Part shown: positions 7,723 through 19,061 of the stretch, one piece after another
Position numbering within the stretch: position 1 is the stretch's first letter
Layout of the letters: the number at the start of each line of letters is the position of its first letter
Notes under the pieces: model-generated
The model's input: the letters and a program-made list of their open reading frames with translations, nothing else
Told to the model about the DNA's origin: nothing
The model's database searches: none
Position numbers and translations under genes: made by a program
From: Pseudomonas gessardii
Lineage (GTDB): Bacteria > Pseudomonadota > Gammaproteobacteria > Pseudomonadales > Pseudomonadaceae
NCBI RefSeq assembly: GCF_001983165.1
Contig: NZ_MNPU01000010.1
Location: forward strand, 1 to 64,000
Direction of reading: 5' to 3'
Length of the DNA stretch: 64,000 bases

Positions 7723-10700
7723 ATGAATGTCTATTCTAATGCTTTTAATTTTAGTTCGTATCTCAACGGTTCAGTTGATCCGCGCACGGGGCAGTATGGT
7801 GGGCAAATTCGCTTGGCCACTTTGTATCCTGAAGGCCCACAAGAGGTGAGTCGGGATATTATTCTGTCGTTTTCTATGCTTAATTCCATTAATAGCCCTT
7901 ACGGTATCGGATGGCAGCTCAGTAATACTTCATTTGATTTGGTCAGCCTGAATTTTACCTTGCTCAAGGGCGGAAGATATCAAACCAGTGGTTTGCCTTC
8001 GGTTGGCGGCACGATGATATTCAAGGATTACAAGTTAAAAGATCTAGTCGTCAAACGGCCGGATACCAATACGCTGCATGTAATTTACAAAGATGGATCT
8101 GTAGAAGTTTTACGTCGCACAAGCAGTACTGTGCCGTACCGGATAGACGCTATATTGTTCGAGAATGGTGAGCGCTTGACTTTCCGGTACGGCACTACAG
8201 GTTTTTTGGAGCGGATCCTCAACCATAAGCAAGAAGATCTACTTATTCTGACCTACTCCACCGGGCGTTTGTCGTACGTAGATGCTCGGGTCGAAGGGGG
8301 GCGTTATGCCCGCATTCAATTTACACAGATCAATAATCTTTTGACGAGAGTGACGGCCCCCTATGATCGTAGTGAACCGCCCGGCGCTGCGGCTTATGCG
8401 TTTGAATACTGGCCGGAGTTTCGCAACGGCCTGGTCCCTCTTAAGCGAATTTATTCGCCGATGGGTGGGGAGGAACTGATTAGTTATGAGGAGAACGGGC
8501 ACCAATATGCCAACAACCAATACATTCCACGGGTCGTCCGTTGGGTGCAGACACCAGGGGCCAGTCAGCCGGACATGATCCGGACCTATGCCTACAGTCA
8601 GGGCAAAAATTTTACCGGTTACCCGTTCTCCGGCGGTTTTCGCGAAGGCGAAGACAACCTGTACTTGGTAGGCAGCGCTTATGACTACTGGACCGAAGAG
8701 ACCAGCCGCAGTGCTAATAATACGGTGCTGAGCGTCAGCCGCACCACCTATAACAAGTTTCACCTGTTGATCGAAGAACGGGTTACGCGCGAGGGGACGC
8801 GGACCCAAATGAACATCACGTACAACACGGTCCCCGGCCTGTTTCCCGTCCAGCCAGCCAATCTCCACCTTGCCAAAACCATCACCAAACGCTATGAGCT
8901 AGTGGCTGGTGGTACCCCGAGGGAAGAGATCCAGCAGATAGAAACTGACGACTACGGCAACGAACTCAGCCGCACCCAGCCTTCCGGTATCCGTACCGAA
9001 TACAGCTATTACCCGATTGCCGGCGAAAGCGGCAAATGCCCGGCCGACCCCCATGGGTTGTTCCCGCGCTACCTCAAACAAGAGCGACTGGTGCCCACAG
9101 GAGGCACGCCTGCCGCGCGACTCACGGAATATACCCATACCCGCGTGCCGCAAACGGGCAGCAGTTATTTTGTGCTACAGCAATCGAGCAGCCAGGCTGG
9201 TGTGCTGGCCATGCAGCAGACCTACTACGAAACCCCTATCGAACTGGCTGGACGGTTGAAGAGCACCACCAGTACGGTTGGTGGGCAGGCGTTGACCAGT
9301 GATTTCAGCTATGTCATTCAGGGCGATAACCTTATCGAAACCCGGCGGTTGAAAGGGCGCGAAGAGCAAGGAAAGCAATGGCTTGAGGCCAAGCGCACGC
9401 TTTCGCTGGTCAATCGGCGCCTGTTGTCGATGACGCGAGATGGTGGCAGCACTCTGGACCTGGCATTTGACGTCAGTGGCCGGTTGATCATGGAAACGGC
9501 TGCCCCCGGCACGCCGCAGAAAGCCACGCGGCAATATGCCTACCATTTTGCGGAGCAGGGCAAGCGCGCCCATCTGATCACTACCGATGCGCAAGGTAAC
9601 CAGGCCATTACCTACTACGATGGCGCTGGACGCCAGGTGTCCGAAGCACAGTGTCTGGGCCCCGATCAGGAGCGAGCCACCTGTACCTGGCGTTATGACG
9701 CGCTTGGGCAAACCGTGGAAGTGGTCAATATGGACTACGTGAGCGACGGGCAACGCTTATTGAAAAGCACCCATACCTACAGCCGCTGGGGCAATCCCAG
9801 CCGTGTCACCTACGGCGATGGTCGCGTCGAGATCAATGAATACGACCCGCTGCTCAATCTGACGGAGGAAGGCGTTGTAGGTGGGGAGCGGCTGATCACC
9901 TATTTCAATGCGCATAACCAGCCGATCAAGATAGAGCGCCTGGACGCCAACAACAATAAGGTTGAGCTGGAATCACGTACGTACGATGGTCTGGGCCGAT
10001 GCCTGACGGCAGTGGATATCAATAAGACCGTCACCGAGTTTACCTACGACGCGTTTGACCGGCTGCTGACGACCCTTCAAAAACCGGTTGACGGTACCCC
10101 ACAACGGCTGAGTAAAACGGACTATGCCCCTGGCACCGCTAGTGAGTCGGTCCGTGCTATCACGGTCGACAGTAAGCTGTTGGGGGCACGTACTTACGAC
10201 AGCCTGGGCCGGATGACCAGCCAGGCGCGCGGGACGGGGCCGGCCACGACCTGGGAGTACGAGGCAGGATGGGCGGAACCGGTTGCCATGGTTTCCCCAA
10301 GTGGTGGTCGCCAGGTCATGACCTATGACAAACAACTCGATGTACCGACCCGAATTGAGATGACAGGGCTCCCGGTGAGCACCTATCGGCATGACCCGTT
10401 GGGCGGCGCATTGACGCGCTCGGAGACCAATGGCCTGGTTCATGAGTTTTTCCGGGATGCCAACGGCCACCCCATAAAGGACGTTCAAACTGCCAGCGGT
10501 ACTTCGTTGACCACGCAGTATGGCTACTCCCCAGCAGGGCGCCTGCTGCATCAGACCTCAGCCGATGGCCTGCGCAGTGAGCTTGCCTACGACACCCACG
10601 GGCGGTTTTCCAGGATGACCACCGGCGCCATGGTTATCGAGCAGACTTACGACACCTTGGGCCGGCCGCAGAACTTGACCACTGCCTATGACAATACGCG

Positions 10701-12597
10701 GGTCATTACCAAGGTGTCCTACGACTCCCTGGGGCGGGAAGCCGAGCGTCGCTTTGAGCAAAACGGGGCACTGCTGCAGGTGATGACCAGTACCTATCTG
10801 GCCAACAGTATGCTGGCGACACGGGTGCTTACAGATGCGAGCTCACGGGTGGTGATCAGCGAGACCTTCACCTACGACGCCTACCTGCGGCTCAAGACCT
10901 ACCGCTGTACCGGGCTTGAACATCCCAAGGATCATCTGGGCCGGGGCATTGTCGGGGAGGATTTCACCTTTGACAGCCTCAATAATATTACCCAGGTCAT
11001 CACCACCTTTGCCGATAACTCCCAGGATACCTGCAAGCGCTATTTTACCGGCACCGACCCGACCCGGTTGACTCGCCTGACCCACACCCGCCCGGCGCAG
11101 GATTTCACCCTTACCTATGATGCGGCGGGCAATCTGCAGGCGAGCCCGGAAGGCCACGCCTATACATACAATGGCTTTGAGCAACTGACGGCGGTGCAGG
11201 CCGGCCCCTTCAAGTACAGCTACCAGTACGACGCCGAGGCGCGCCAGGCCCTGGCAGCCCGGGGCAATGAGCCGCCGGTGATGCTGGCGTACACTGGCGA
11301 GCGTCTTGAGCTACTGGTTGAAGGCAATAAAAAGATCCGCTTCGCCGACGGCGGGGATGAGGTGATGGCCCGCAGTGGGGGGGTGGACGGCCCGCAACTG
11401 CATATGAACGATGCCAGCGGCAGTGTGCGTGGCGTATCGGCGCCCGGGCAGCCCCATGTCCGCCGGCACTACACACCCTATGGCGATGCCCATATCCCCC
11501 TGGATGATGGCAAGGTCCGCAGTATGGCCGACCTGCAACTGCCGGCGTTCAAGGGGCAGCACTTGGATGTGGCGAGCAATCTGTACTTTCTTGGTAACGG
11601 TCTGCGGGCCTACAGTCCTTACCTGAGGATGTTCTTGCAGGCTGATCCGTTGAGCCCATTTGATGAGGGGGGGATCAACAGCTATGCCTACTGTGCCGGT
11701 AATCCGGTCAACCTGACGGACCCCAGTGGGATGTGGGCGAACTGGTTGAAGTGGGTGTTGACCGGGGCAGCATTGGTGCTGGCGGTGGTAGCCGTTGGGT
11801 TTGGGGGCGTCGCTCTTTCAGCAGCAGTAGGGGCATATACGACAAAGTCAATTGCTGCGGGGCTAGCCGCGACAGTAGCGACGGCGACAGCGGTGGCGGC
11901 ACCAGCCGCTGCGGGAGCTTTGACGGCTACGGCAGTCTCTGTGGCTGCGACTGCGGCTGTAACTGCCGCTGCCGGCGCAGCGTGGGGCATCGCCTCCAAG
12001 ACTGCGCTCACCGTCGGAGCGGGGCTCGGTGTTGTCGGCGGGACGTTGAGTGTCGCGGGGCTGGCTATTGCCGAGGTTGATAAAGCAATGGGCTGGGACC
12101 GTTCGCACATCATCAATCGTCTGGGGTGGGCATCCCTCGGGTTTTCAATTGCCTCGTTGGTAGTGAGTATTGGGGGGGCTTATACCTCGGCGCATATGGC
12201 CTACAACACTGCCGCCTCAAAGTTTACCGGTATCGGCAAACTGACTGACACGCCCCTTGGTAGTGCTCTATTCTCTGCGCGCCAGCGCATGTTGGGCTTG
12301 AGCTATAAGTTCAGCGACAAAGCGGGTGTTACACCACTCAGCATAATTTTTGGGGGGACGCGGACTATATTGAGGTTTACCAACTTTGGTCGGTCAATCG
12401 AAGCCAGAAGCAAATCATCAGCCACACCCCAACCTGAAGGAGGCGGTGGCCGCTCTGCTCCAGCCCAACCCCAATTGCAACCCACTGTCAGCCGAGTGGT
12501 TGATATGCCCAGCAGCAGCGTCGGCTACTACCAGTCATTCAGAGACGAAGCCTCGCGCATTCGCCAACCCATCCAGGGGGAATTGTATCGAGGGTAG
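7723..12597 (+). CDS. RHS/YD-repeat protein with variable membrane-like C-terminus
   Basis: 1624 aa. AAGGAG at 7711-7716 fixes the ATG at 7723. Residues 1-300 form an N-terminal region (SSYLNGSVDPRTGQYGG). Dozens of YD-type repeats follow (YDGAGRQVSE, YDSLGRM, YDTLGRP, YDSLGRE, YDAAGNL). The RHS core ends with FLGNGLRAYSPYLRMFLQADP and closes at DPSG, residues 1333-1336, the usual junction with a variable effector domain. The 288-residue tail starts with Ala/Gly-rich hydrophobic segments (about 1340-1480) and ends in a polar Pro/Gln-rich stretch with no recognised toxin motif. No PAAR or VgrG domain is present and no immunity gene follows; a convergent gene ends 17 bases away. GC rises in the core relative to both ends, as in mosaic RHS genes. 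A secreted toxin or surface protein is likely; target unknown. Confidence 0.9.
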   Translation: MNVYSNAFNFSSYLNGSVDPRTGQYGGQIRLATLYPEGPQEVSRDIILSFSMLNSINSPYGIGWQLSNTSFDLVSLNFTLLKGGRYQTSGLPSVGGTMIFKDYKLKDLVVKRPDTNTLHVIYKDGSVEVLRRTSSTVPYRIDAILFENGERLTFRYGTTGFLERILNHKQEDLLILTYSTGRLSYVDARVEGGRYARIQFTQINNLLTRVTAPYDRSEPPGAAAYAFEYWPEFRNGLVPLKRIYSPMGGEELISYEENGHQYANNQYIPRVVRWVQTPGASQPDMIRTYAYSQGKNFTGYPFSGGFREGEDNLYLVGSAYDYWTEETSRSANNTVLSVSRTTYNKFHLLIEERVTREGTRTQMNITYNTVPGLFPVQPANLHLAKTITKRYELVAGGTPREEIQQIETDDYGNELSRTQPSGIRTEYSYYPIAGESGKCPADPHGLFPRYLKQERLVPTGGTPAARLTEYTHTRVPQTGSSYFVLQQSSSQAGVLAMQQTYYETPIELAGRLKSTTSTVGGQALTSDFSYVIQGDNLIETRRLKGREEQGKQWLEAKRTLSLVNRRLLSMTRDGGSTLDLAFDVSGRLIMETAAPGTPQKATRQYAYHFAEQGKRAHLITTDAQGNQAITYYDGAGRQVSEAQCLGPDQERATCTWRYDALGQTVEVVNMDYVSDGQRLLKSTHTYSRWGNPSRVTYGDGRVEINEYDPLLNLTEEGVVGGERLITYFNAHNQPIKIERLDANNNKVELESRTYDGLGRCLTAVDINKTVTEFTYDAFDRLLTTLQKPVDGTPQRLSKTDYAPGTASESVRAITVDSKLLGARTYDSLGRMTSQARGTGPATTWEYEAGWAEPVAMVSPSGGRQVMTYDKQLDVPTRIEMTGLPVSTYRHDPLGGALTRSETNGLVHEFFRDANGHPIKDVQTASGTSLTTQYGYSPAGRLLHQTSADGLRSELAYDTHGRFSRMTTGAMVIEQTYDTLGRPQNLTTAYDNTRVITKVSYDSLGREAERRFEQNGALLQVMTSTYLANSMLATRVLTDASSRVVISETFTYDAYLRLKTYRCTGLEHPKDHLGRGIVGEDFTFDSLNNITQVITTFADNSQDTCKRYFTGTDPTRLTRLTHTRPAQDFTLTYDAAGNLQASPEGHAYTYNGFEQLTAVQAGPFKYSYQYDAEARQALAARGNEPPVMLAYTGERLELLVEGNKKIRFADGGDEVMARSGGVDGPQLHMNDASGSVRGVSAPGQPHVRRHYTPYGDAHIPLDDGKVRSMADLQLPAFKGQHLDVASNLYFLGNGLRAYSPYLRMFLQADPLSPFDEGGINSYAYCAGNPVNLTDPSGMWANWLKWVLTGAALVLAVVAVGFGGVALSAAVGAYTTKSIAAGLAATVATATAVAAPAAAGALTATAVSVAATAAVTAAAGAAWGIASKTALTVGAGLGVVGGTLSVAGLAIAEVDKAMGWDRSHIINRLGWASLGFSIASLVVSIGGAYTSAHMAYNTAASKFTGIGKLTDTPLGSALFSARQRMLGLSYKFSDKAGVTPLSIIFGGTRTILRFTNFGRSIEARSKSSATPQPEGGGGRSAPAQPQLQPTVSRVVDMPSSSVGYYQSFRDEASRIRQPIQGELYRG

Positions 12598-12614
12598 CCT
12601 TGGCATACGCCGCC

Positions 12615-13851
<1,237 letters not shown>

Positions 13852-13941
13852 TGTGGGAGCGGGCTTGCTCGCGATGACGTCGGCCCAGCAAACATTGATG
13901 TTGACTGACCCACTGCTTTCGCGAGCAAGCTCGCTCCCACA
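13852..13941. repeat. REPIN between the oxidoreductase and rhlB genes
   Basis: Paired inverted REPs, TGTGGGAGCGGGCTTGCTCG at left and CGAGCAAGCTCGCTCCCACA at right, enclose about 50 variable bases. It lies downstream of rhlB (minus strand) and upstream of the oxidoreductase promoter region. Confidence 0.85.
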
Positions 13942-13987
13942 CAAGCCCCACACAAGCGGGCACCCACAGGTTTTACCGCATTCCAGC

Positions 13988-15460
13988 TTAAGGGCGTTTA
14001 CGCTCTACGGGGCGCAGCAAGTGCGTCGGCGGCGTTTCACAGCTGATCTTGCGGCCCAGCAGGGTTTCGATCGACGGCAACTGGTACGAGTCGTCTTCCC
14101 CGGCAAAGCTGATCGACACACCGGCAGCGCCCGCCCGGCCGGTACGGCCGATCCGGTGTACGTAGTCGTCCGGCACTTCCGGCAGGGTGAAGTTGATCAC
14201 GTGGCTGATGCCGTCGATATGAATCCCGCGGCCTGCCACATCGGTGGCCACCAGCACGCGGATCTTGCCTTCGCGAAAGCCTTCCAGGGTCTTGATGCGC
14301 TTGTGCTGCGGCACATCGCCCGACAGTTGCGCGGCGTTGACGCCATCGCGTACCAGGCGTTCTTCAATGCGCCGCACTTCGTCCTTGCGGTTGGCAAACA
14401 CCATGACCCGCTCCCAGCCATTGTCGTTGACCAGGTTGTAGAGCAGCTTGTATTTGTCGGCACCGGCCACCGCATAGATATGCTGTTCGACGTTTTCGCT
14501 GGCGACGTTCAGCGCCTCGATCTCGACGATGGACGGGTCGGTGGTCCACTGTTTGGCAAGGTTCATCACGTCTTCGGTAAAGGTCGCGGAGAACAGCAGG
14601 GTCTGGCGTTCGTTTTTCGGTGGGGTTTGGCGAATGATCTGGCGCACTTGTGGGATAAAACCCATGTCGAGCATCCGGTCGGCTTCGTCCAGCACCATCA
14701 CTTCAACCATGTCCAGGTGCACGTCGCCGCGCTGGTTGAAGTCCAGCAAACGGCCCGGGGTGGCGACCAGGATGTCGCAGTGCCGCGCTTCCAGGTGCTT
14801 GAGTTGTTTGTCGAAGTCCATGCCGCCCACAAACGTCATGACGTTGAGGCCGGTGTACTTGGTCAGGTCGGCAGCGTCCTTGGCGATCTGCACCACCAGT
14901 TCCCGGGTTGGGGCGATGATCAGGGCCCGTGGCTCGCCCATGTAGCGCTCTTTGGGCGGCGGGGTCTGCAACAGTTGGGTAATGATCGAGATCAGGAACG
15001 CAGCGGTCTTGCCGGTGCCGGTCTGGGCGCGGCCGATGGCGTCTTTGCCGGCCAGGGTAAAGCCCAGGACCTGGGCCTGGATCGGCGTGCAGTACGGAAA
15101 GCCCAGGTCCTGGATGGCGTGCATCAGTTCCGGGGCCAGCTTGAAGTCGTGAAAGCGGGTCTTGCCCTCTTGGGGCTCGACCACGAAGTCTTCCAGCTTC
15201 CACGGCTTTACCACAGGTTTTGGCGCACGTTCGCGGCGCGGTTTTTCCACACGCGGTGGTTCTTCTGCGGGCTGGGCGGCTGGAGCCGGGGCGGCAGGCG
15301 TTGCGGGCGACGGTTTTGGCGAGGCAACAGGCGTGGTTCGGCCAGGCTGTTTACCGTCATTGCGGCTGCCGGAAGCGTGGACAGGGGCGCTGGGAACAGG
15401 GGCGAGTGGTTCAGCCTCGCTTTTACCGAACATCTTCTTGAGTGCTTTGAGCACGGTCAT
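13988..15460 (-). CDS. rhlB: ATP-dependent RNA helicase RhlB (DEAD box)
   Basis: 490 aa. A Pro/Ala-rich basic N-terminal extension (about 1-95) precedes the helicase core. Visible motifs in order: Q motif ([14 protein letters not shown]...TPIQAQ), Walker A AQTGTGKT near 142, [18 protein letters not shown] near 255, SAT, and the C-terminal RecA domain with [10 protein letters not shown] and [10 protein letters not shown]. In proteobacteria RhlB unwinds structured RNA as part of, or alongside, the RNA degradosome; the long N-terminal extension is usual for pseudomonad RhlB. Other DEAD-box helicases (RhlE, SrmB) remain possible, but overall length and extension favour RhlB. Single gene. Confidence 0.88.
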   Translation of the reverse strand: MTVLKALKKMFGKSEAEPLAPVPSAPVHASGSRNDGKQPGRTTPVASPKPSPATPAAPAPAAQPAEEPPRVEKPRRERAPKPVVKPWKLEDFVVEPQEGKTRFHDFKLAPELMHAIQDLGFPYCTPIQAQVLGFTLAGKDAIGRAQTGTGKTAAFLISIITQLLQTPPPKERYMGEPRALIIAPTRELVVQIAKDAADLTKYTGLNVMTFVGGMDFDKQLKHLEARHCDILVATPGRLLDFNQRGDVHLDMVEVMVLDEADRMLDMGFIPQVRQIIRQTPPKNERQTLLFSATFTEDVMNLAKQWTTDPSIVEIEALNVASENVEQHIYAVAGADKYKLLYNLVNDNGWERVMVFANRKDEVRRIEERLVRDGVNAAQLSGDVPQHKRIKTLEGFREGKIRVLVATDVAGRGIHIDGISHVINFTLPEVPDDYVHRIGRTGRAGAAGVSISFAGEDDSYQLPSIETLLGRKISCETPPTHLLRPVERKRP

Positions 15461-15538
15461 CTCATCAATTGGTTAAGGAATGTACGCCGGCCAGTGTAAT
15501 GCAAGAATCGGGCGCGGCGTAGTGCGTTGGACATGCGG

Positions 15539-16312
<774 letters not shown>

Positions 16313-16441
16313 CTATGTCGGTCGATGTCAGAACTATCTGGGCGGTAACACTATCAGTGAGCACTACCTGTGGGATAGCCGCTGGAATACCCTCGTGCGT
16401 TGCTTCTGTAGGCAACTCCGAATAGGCTGTACGAAAATTCA

Positions 16442-16454
16442 TCCTATGATTGGA
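16442..16454. promoter_or_regulatory. Possible autoregulatory operator of the GntR gene
   Basis: TCC-TATGATT-GGA is a short imperfect dyad immediately upstream of the GntR coding region, the usual place for FadR-subfamily autoregulation. It overlaps a possible TTG start at 16450, which argues for initiation at the ATG at 16471. Evidence is positional only. Confidence 0.3.
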
Positions 16455-16470
16455 CGAAAGTACCAAGCCC

Positions 16471-17130
16471 ATGCCAGACATCGCCCCGCTGATCAAACGC
16501 TCCCTGGTTGACCAGGCCCTGGACCAACTGCGCCAACGCATCGCCCAGGGCAAATGGGCGATTGGCGAACGCCTGCCCACCGAGCCGGAGTTGTCTGCCG
16601 AGCTGGGCATCAGCCGCAATACCGTGCGCGAGGCCATGCGGGTGCTGGCGTTTTCCGGGTTGATCGAGATCCGCCAGGGCGACGGCAGCTACCTGCGTTC
16701 GATGACCGATCCGTTGGGGGTGATGAACGCCATGTCCCAGTGCACCCTGGAGCAGGCGCAGGAGACGCGGCAGATTCTCGAAGTCGAGGCCATTGGCCTG
16801 GCGGCCTTGCGCCGCACCCCTGAGGATCTGCAGCGCCTGCACCAAGCGTTGCAGGCCAGCGGCGAGCACTACCATGGCGACCTGGAGCACTACATCCAGT
16901 GCGACCTGGTGTTCCACAAACGCCTGGTGGACGCCGCCCACAATCCGGCCTTGAGCGAGCTGTACCAGTACTTTTCCAGCATCGTCGGCGCCCAGTTACG
17001 CCTGGCCCTGAATCTCAAGCCACGCCGCCAAGCGGTATTCGACCTGCATGTCGCACTGCTCGCTGCCGTGGAACAGCAGGACCCGCAGCGCGCCAAAGCC
17101 CTGTGCCGGCAGTTGATCAATGAACCTTGA
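16471..17130 (+). CDS. FadR-subfamily GntR transcriptional regulator
   Basis: About 219 aa from ATG 16471; a TTG at 16450 would add seven residues. The N-terminal winged helix-turn-helix reads LRQRIAQGKWAIGERLPTEPELSAELGISRNTVREAMRVL, the GntR signature. The C-terminal FCD ligand domain is all-helical with conserved metal/ligand residues (CDLVFHKRLVDAAHNPAL, FDLHVALLAAVE). Such proteins usually repress adjacent transport or catabolic genes and respond to a small acid. The coding sequence overlaps the following MFS gene by 11 bases, so the two are co-transcribed and the transporter is the obvious target. Confidence 0.88.
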   Translation: MPDIAPLIKRSLVDQALDQLRQRIAQGKWAIGERLPTEPELSAELGISRNTVREAMRVLAFSGLIEIRQGDGSYLRSMTDPLGVMNAMSQCTLEQAQETRQILEVEAIGLAALRRTPEDLQRLHQALQASGEHYHGDLEHYIQCDLVFHKRLVDAAHNPALSELYQYFSSIVGAQLRLALNLKPRRQAVFDLHVALLAAVEQQDPQRAKALCRQLINEP

Positions 17131-18400
17131 ACCTGAGAACACCATGCCCCGCCCTGAAAACGCCCTTGAAGAATTGCTGATCGACGCCGAGGCCGATGAC
17201 GAGGTGGTCCAGCACAGCCCCCCCGTGGTGCATCGCCCGTGGCTGTTGCTGCTGGGCCTGGTCCTGGTGGCGTTGAACCTGCGCCCGGCGCTGGCGAGCA
17301 TGGCGCCGCTGCTCGGCGACGTGTCCGCCAGCCTGGGGTTGTCGGCGGCCCGGGCCGGCCTGCTGACCACCTTGCCGGTGCTGTGCCTGGGCCTGTTTGC
17401 GCCCATGGCACCGATCCTGGCCCGGCGTTTTGGCGCTGAACGGGTGGTGCTGGGCATCCTGCTGACCCTGGCGGCCGGGATCATGCTGCGCAGCTTGCTG
17501 GGTGAGGTCGGCCTGTTCGCCGGCAGCCTGCTGGCCGGGGCCAGTATCGGCATTATCGGGGTGTTGTTGCCGGGTATCGTCAAGCGTGACTTTGCCAAAC
17601 AGGCCGGGACCATGACCGGCGTCTACACCATGGCCCTGTGCCTGGGGGCGGCGTTGGCGGCGGGCGCCACTGTGCCGTTGAGTCACTCCTTTGCCCACAG
17701 CTGGAACATCGGCCTGGGCTTCTGGATGTTGCCGGCGCTGGTGGCGGCGCTGTGCTGGTTGCCGCAAGTCGGGCAGCGGCACGGTGCGCACCAGGTCGCT
17801 TATCGGGTCAAGGGGCTGCTGCGTGATCCGCTGGCCTGGCAGGTGACCCTGTACATGGGCCTGCAATCGTCCCTGGCCTACATTGTGTTCGGCTGGTTGC
17901 CGTCGATCCTTATCGGCCGTGGCCTGAGTGCCACGCAAGCCGGGCTGGTCCTGTCCGGCTCGATCATCGTGCAGTTGGCCAGTTCCCTGGCCGCCCCCTG
18001 GTTGGCCACCCGTGGCAAGGACCAGCGCCTGGCCATTGTGGTGGTGATGCTGTTGACCCTCGGCGGCCTGTTCGGGTGCCTGTATGCACCGCTGGACGGT
18101 TTGTGGGGCTGGGCGATCCTGCTGGGCCTGGGGCAGGGCGGTACGTTCAGCCTGGCGCTGACCCTGATCGTGCTGCGCTCGCGCGACGCCCACGTGGCCG
18201 CCAACCTGTCGGGCATGGCCCAGGGCATCGGCTACACCCTGGCGTCCCTCGGCCCGCTCGCGGTCGGCCTGGTGCATGACTGGACCGGAGGCTGGACGGC
18301 CATCGGCTGGATTTTCGCGCTGCTTGGCCTCGGGGCAATCGTCGCCGGGCTGGGCGCGGGGCGTGCGCGGTATGTGCAGGTCACCAGCGAAAAACTCTAG
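17120..18400 (+). CDS. CynX/NimT-type MFS transporter
   Basis: 426 aa with about twelve hydrophobic segments beginning at WLLLLGLVLVALNLRPALASM. The early helix-1 motif NLRPALASMAPLL is characteristic of the CynX/NimT (cyanate, 2-nitroimidazole) group of the major facilitator superfamily. The first ATG overlaps the regulator gene; a second in-frame ATG at 17144 would remove eight residues. The polar first 40 residues are cytosolic. It is coupled to the GntR gene. The last base of its stop codon is 18400, and the stop overlaps the stop of the convergent fimbrial gene by two bases. Substrate unknown. Confidence 0.87.
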   Translation: MNLEPENTMPRPENALEELLIDAEADDEVVQHSPPVVHRPWLLLLGLVLVALNLRPALASMAPLLGDVSASLGLSAARAGLLTTLPVLCLGLFAPMAPILARRFGAERVVLGILLTLAAGIMLRSLLGEVGLFAGSLLAGASIGIIGVLLPGIVKRDFAKQAGTMTGVYTMALCLGAALAAGATVPLSHSFAHSWNIGLGFWMLPALVAALCWLPQVGQRHGAHQVAYRVKGLLRDPLAWQVTLYMGLQSSLAYIVFGWLPSILIGRGLSATQAGLVLSGSIIVQLASSLAAPWLATRGKDQRLAIVVVMLLTLGGLFGCLYAPLDGLWGWAILLGLGQGGTFSLALTLIVLRSRDAHVAANLSGMAQGIGYTLASLGPLAVGLVHDWTGGWTAIGWIFALLGLGAIVAGLGAGRARYVQVTSEKL

Positions 18401-19044
18401 AGATACAGCACCTCCAGGGTCGCCGAGCCGTCGAGCAGGGTGTCGCTGCTCAGGTCCAGGTTCTGCCGGGCATTGATCACCGCCTCGACCTTGACCGTGC
18501 TGATCAACTCCTGGATCGCCGACGGCCCGGCAACGCTGCCTTGGGTGTCGGTGAACCCCAGGTAACTGTTGGCGCCTATATCAATGGGGTTGAGGTTGGC
18601 CGTGCGCCAGGCCGTGCCGCCGGTGGTGGATTCGGTGCCATAGACCGTGGCCGTGCTGTCCACCAGGGTGTGGCGGGGGTCGAAAGTCATGGAGTAGAGG
18701 CCCAGGCGATTGCCGCTGTTGTCCAGCCCCAGCCCGTAGTAGATCTCACTGTTGACCGTGGCCGTGCCATCGCGATTGTCGCGCATGCGCAGGGCGAAGC
18801 GGCTGGGGGCATTGCAGTCGATACTGACTTGCAGCTGCTTGACCGGCAGGCGCGTGCCACGGTCAAGGTTGAGGTCCTGTTGGGAAATCTTGCCGTAGTC
18901 GATCAGCCCGCCACTGGACAGCAGCGGGGTGCAGGCCGTGGGGGTGATCTTGCCCCTGACGCTCAGGTCCACGGTCGAGGCCGCCAGTGCCGGCAGGGCC
19001 GAGCACAGCAGCAGGGCAGAAAAAGCCAGGCAGTACTTATTCAT
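18397..19044 (-). CDS. DUF1120 fimbrial subunit (last gene of operon)
   Basis: 215 aa. A cleavable signal peptide (AFSALLLCSALPALA, cut before ASTVDLSVRG) is followed by a DUF1120 domain of the beta-fimbria type. Shared elements are TPTACTPLLSSGGLIDYGKIS near the mature N-terminus, a second Cys near residue 75 (SIDCNAPSRFAL), MRDNRDGTA and the C-terminal strand SATLEVLYL. The penultimate Tyr resembles the C-terminal chaperone-recognition strand of pilins. It is the sixth structural gene, 17 bases after the two-domain adhesin gene, and its stop overlaps the convergent MFS gene stop, leaving no room for a terminator. Confidence 0.88.
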   Translation of the reverse strand: MNKYCLAFSALLLCSALPALAASTVDLSVRGKITPTACTPLLSSGGLIDYGKISQQDLNLDRGTRLPVKQLQVSIDCNAPSRFALRMRDNRDGTATVNSEIYYGLGLDNSGNRLGLYSMTFDPRHTLVDSTATVYGTESTTGGTAWRTANLNPIDIGANSYLGFTDTQGSVAGPSAIQELISTVKVEAVINARQNLDLSSDTLLDGSATLEVLYL

Positions 19045-19061
19045 AAGACGGGTTCCTGAGG

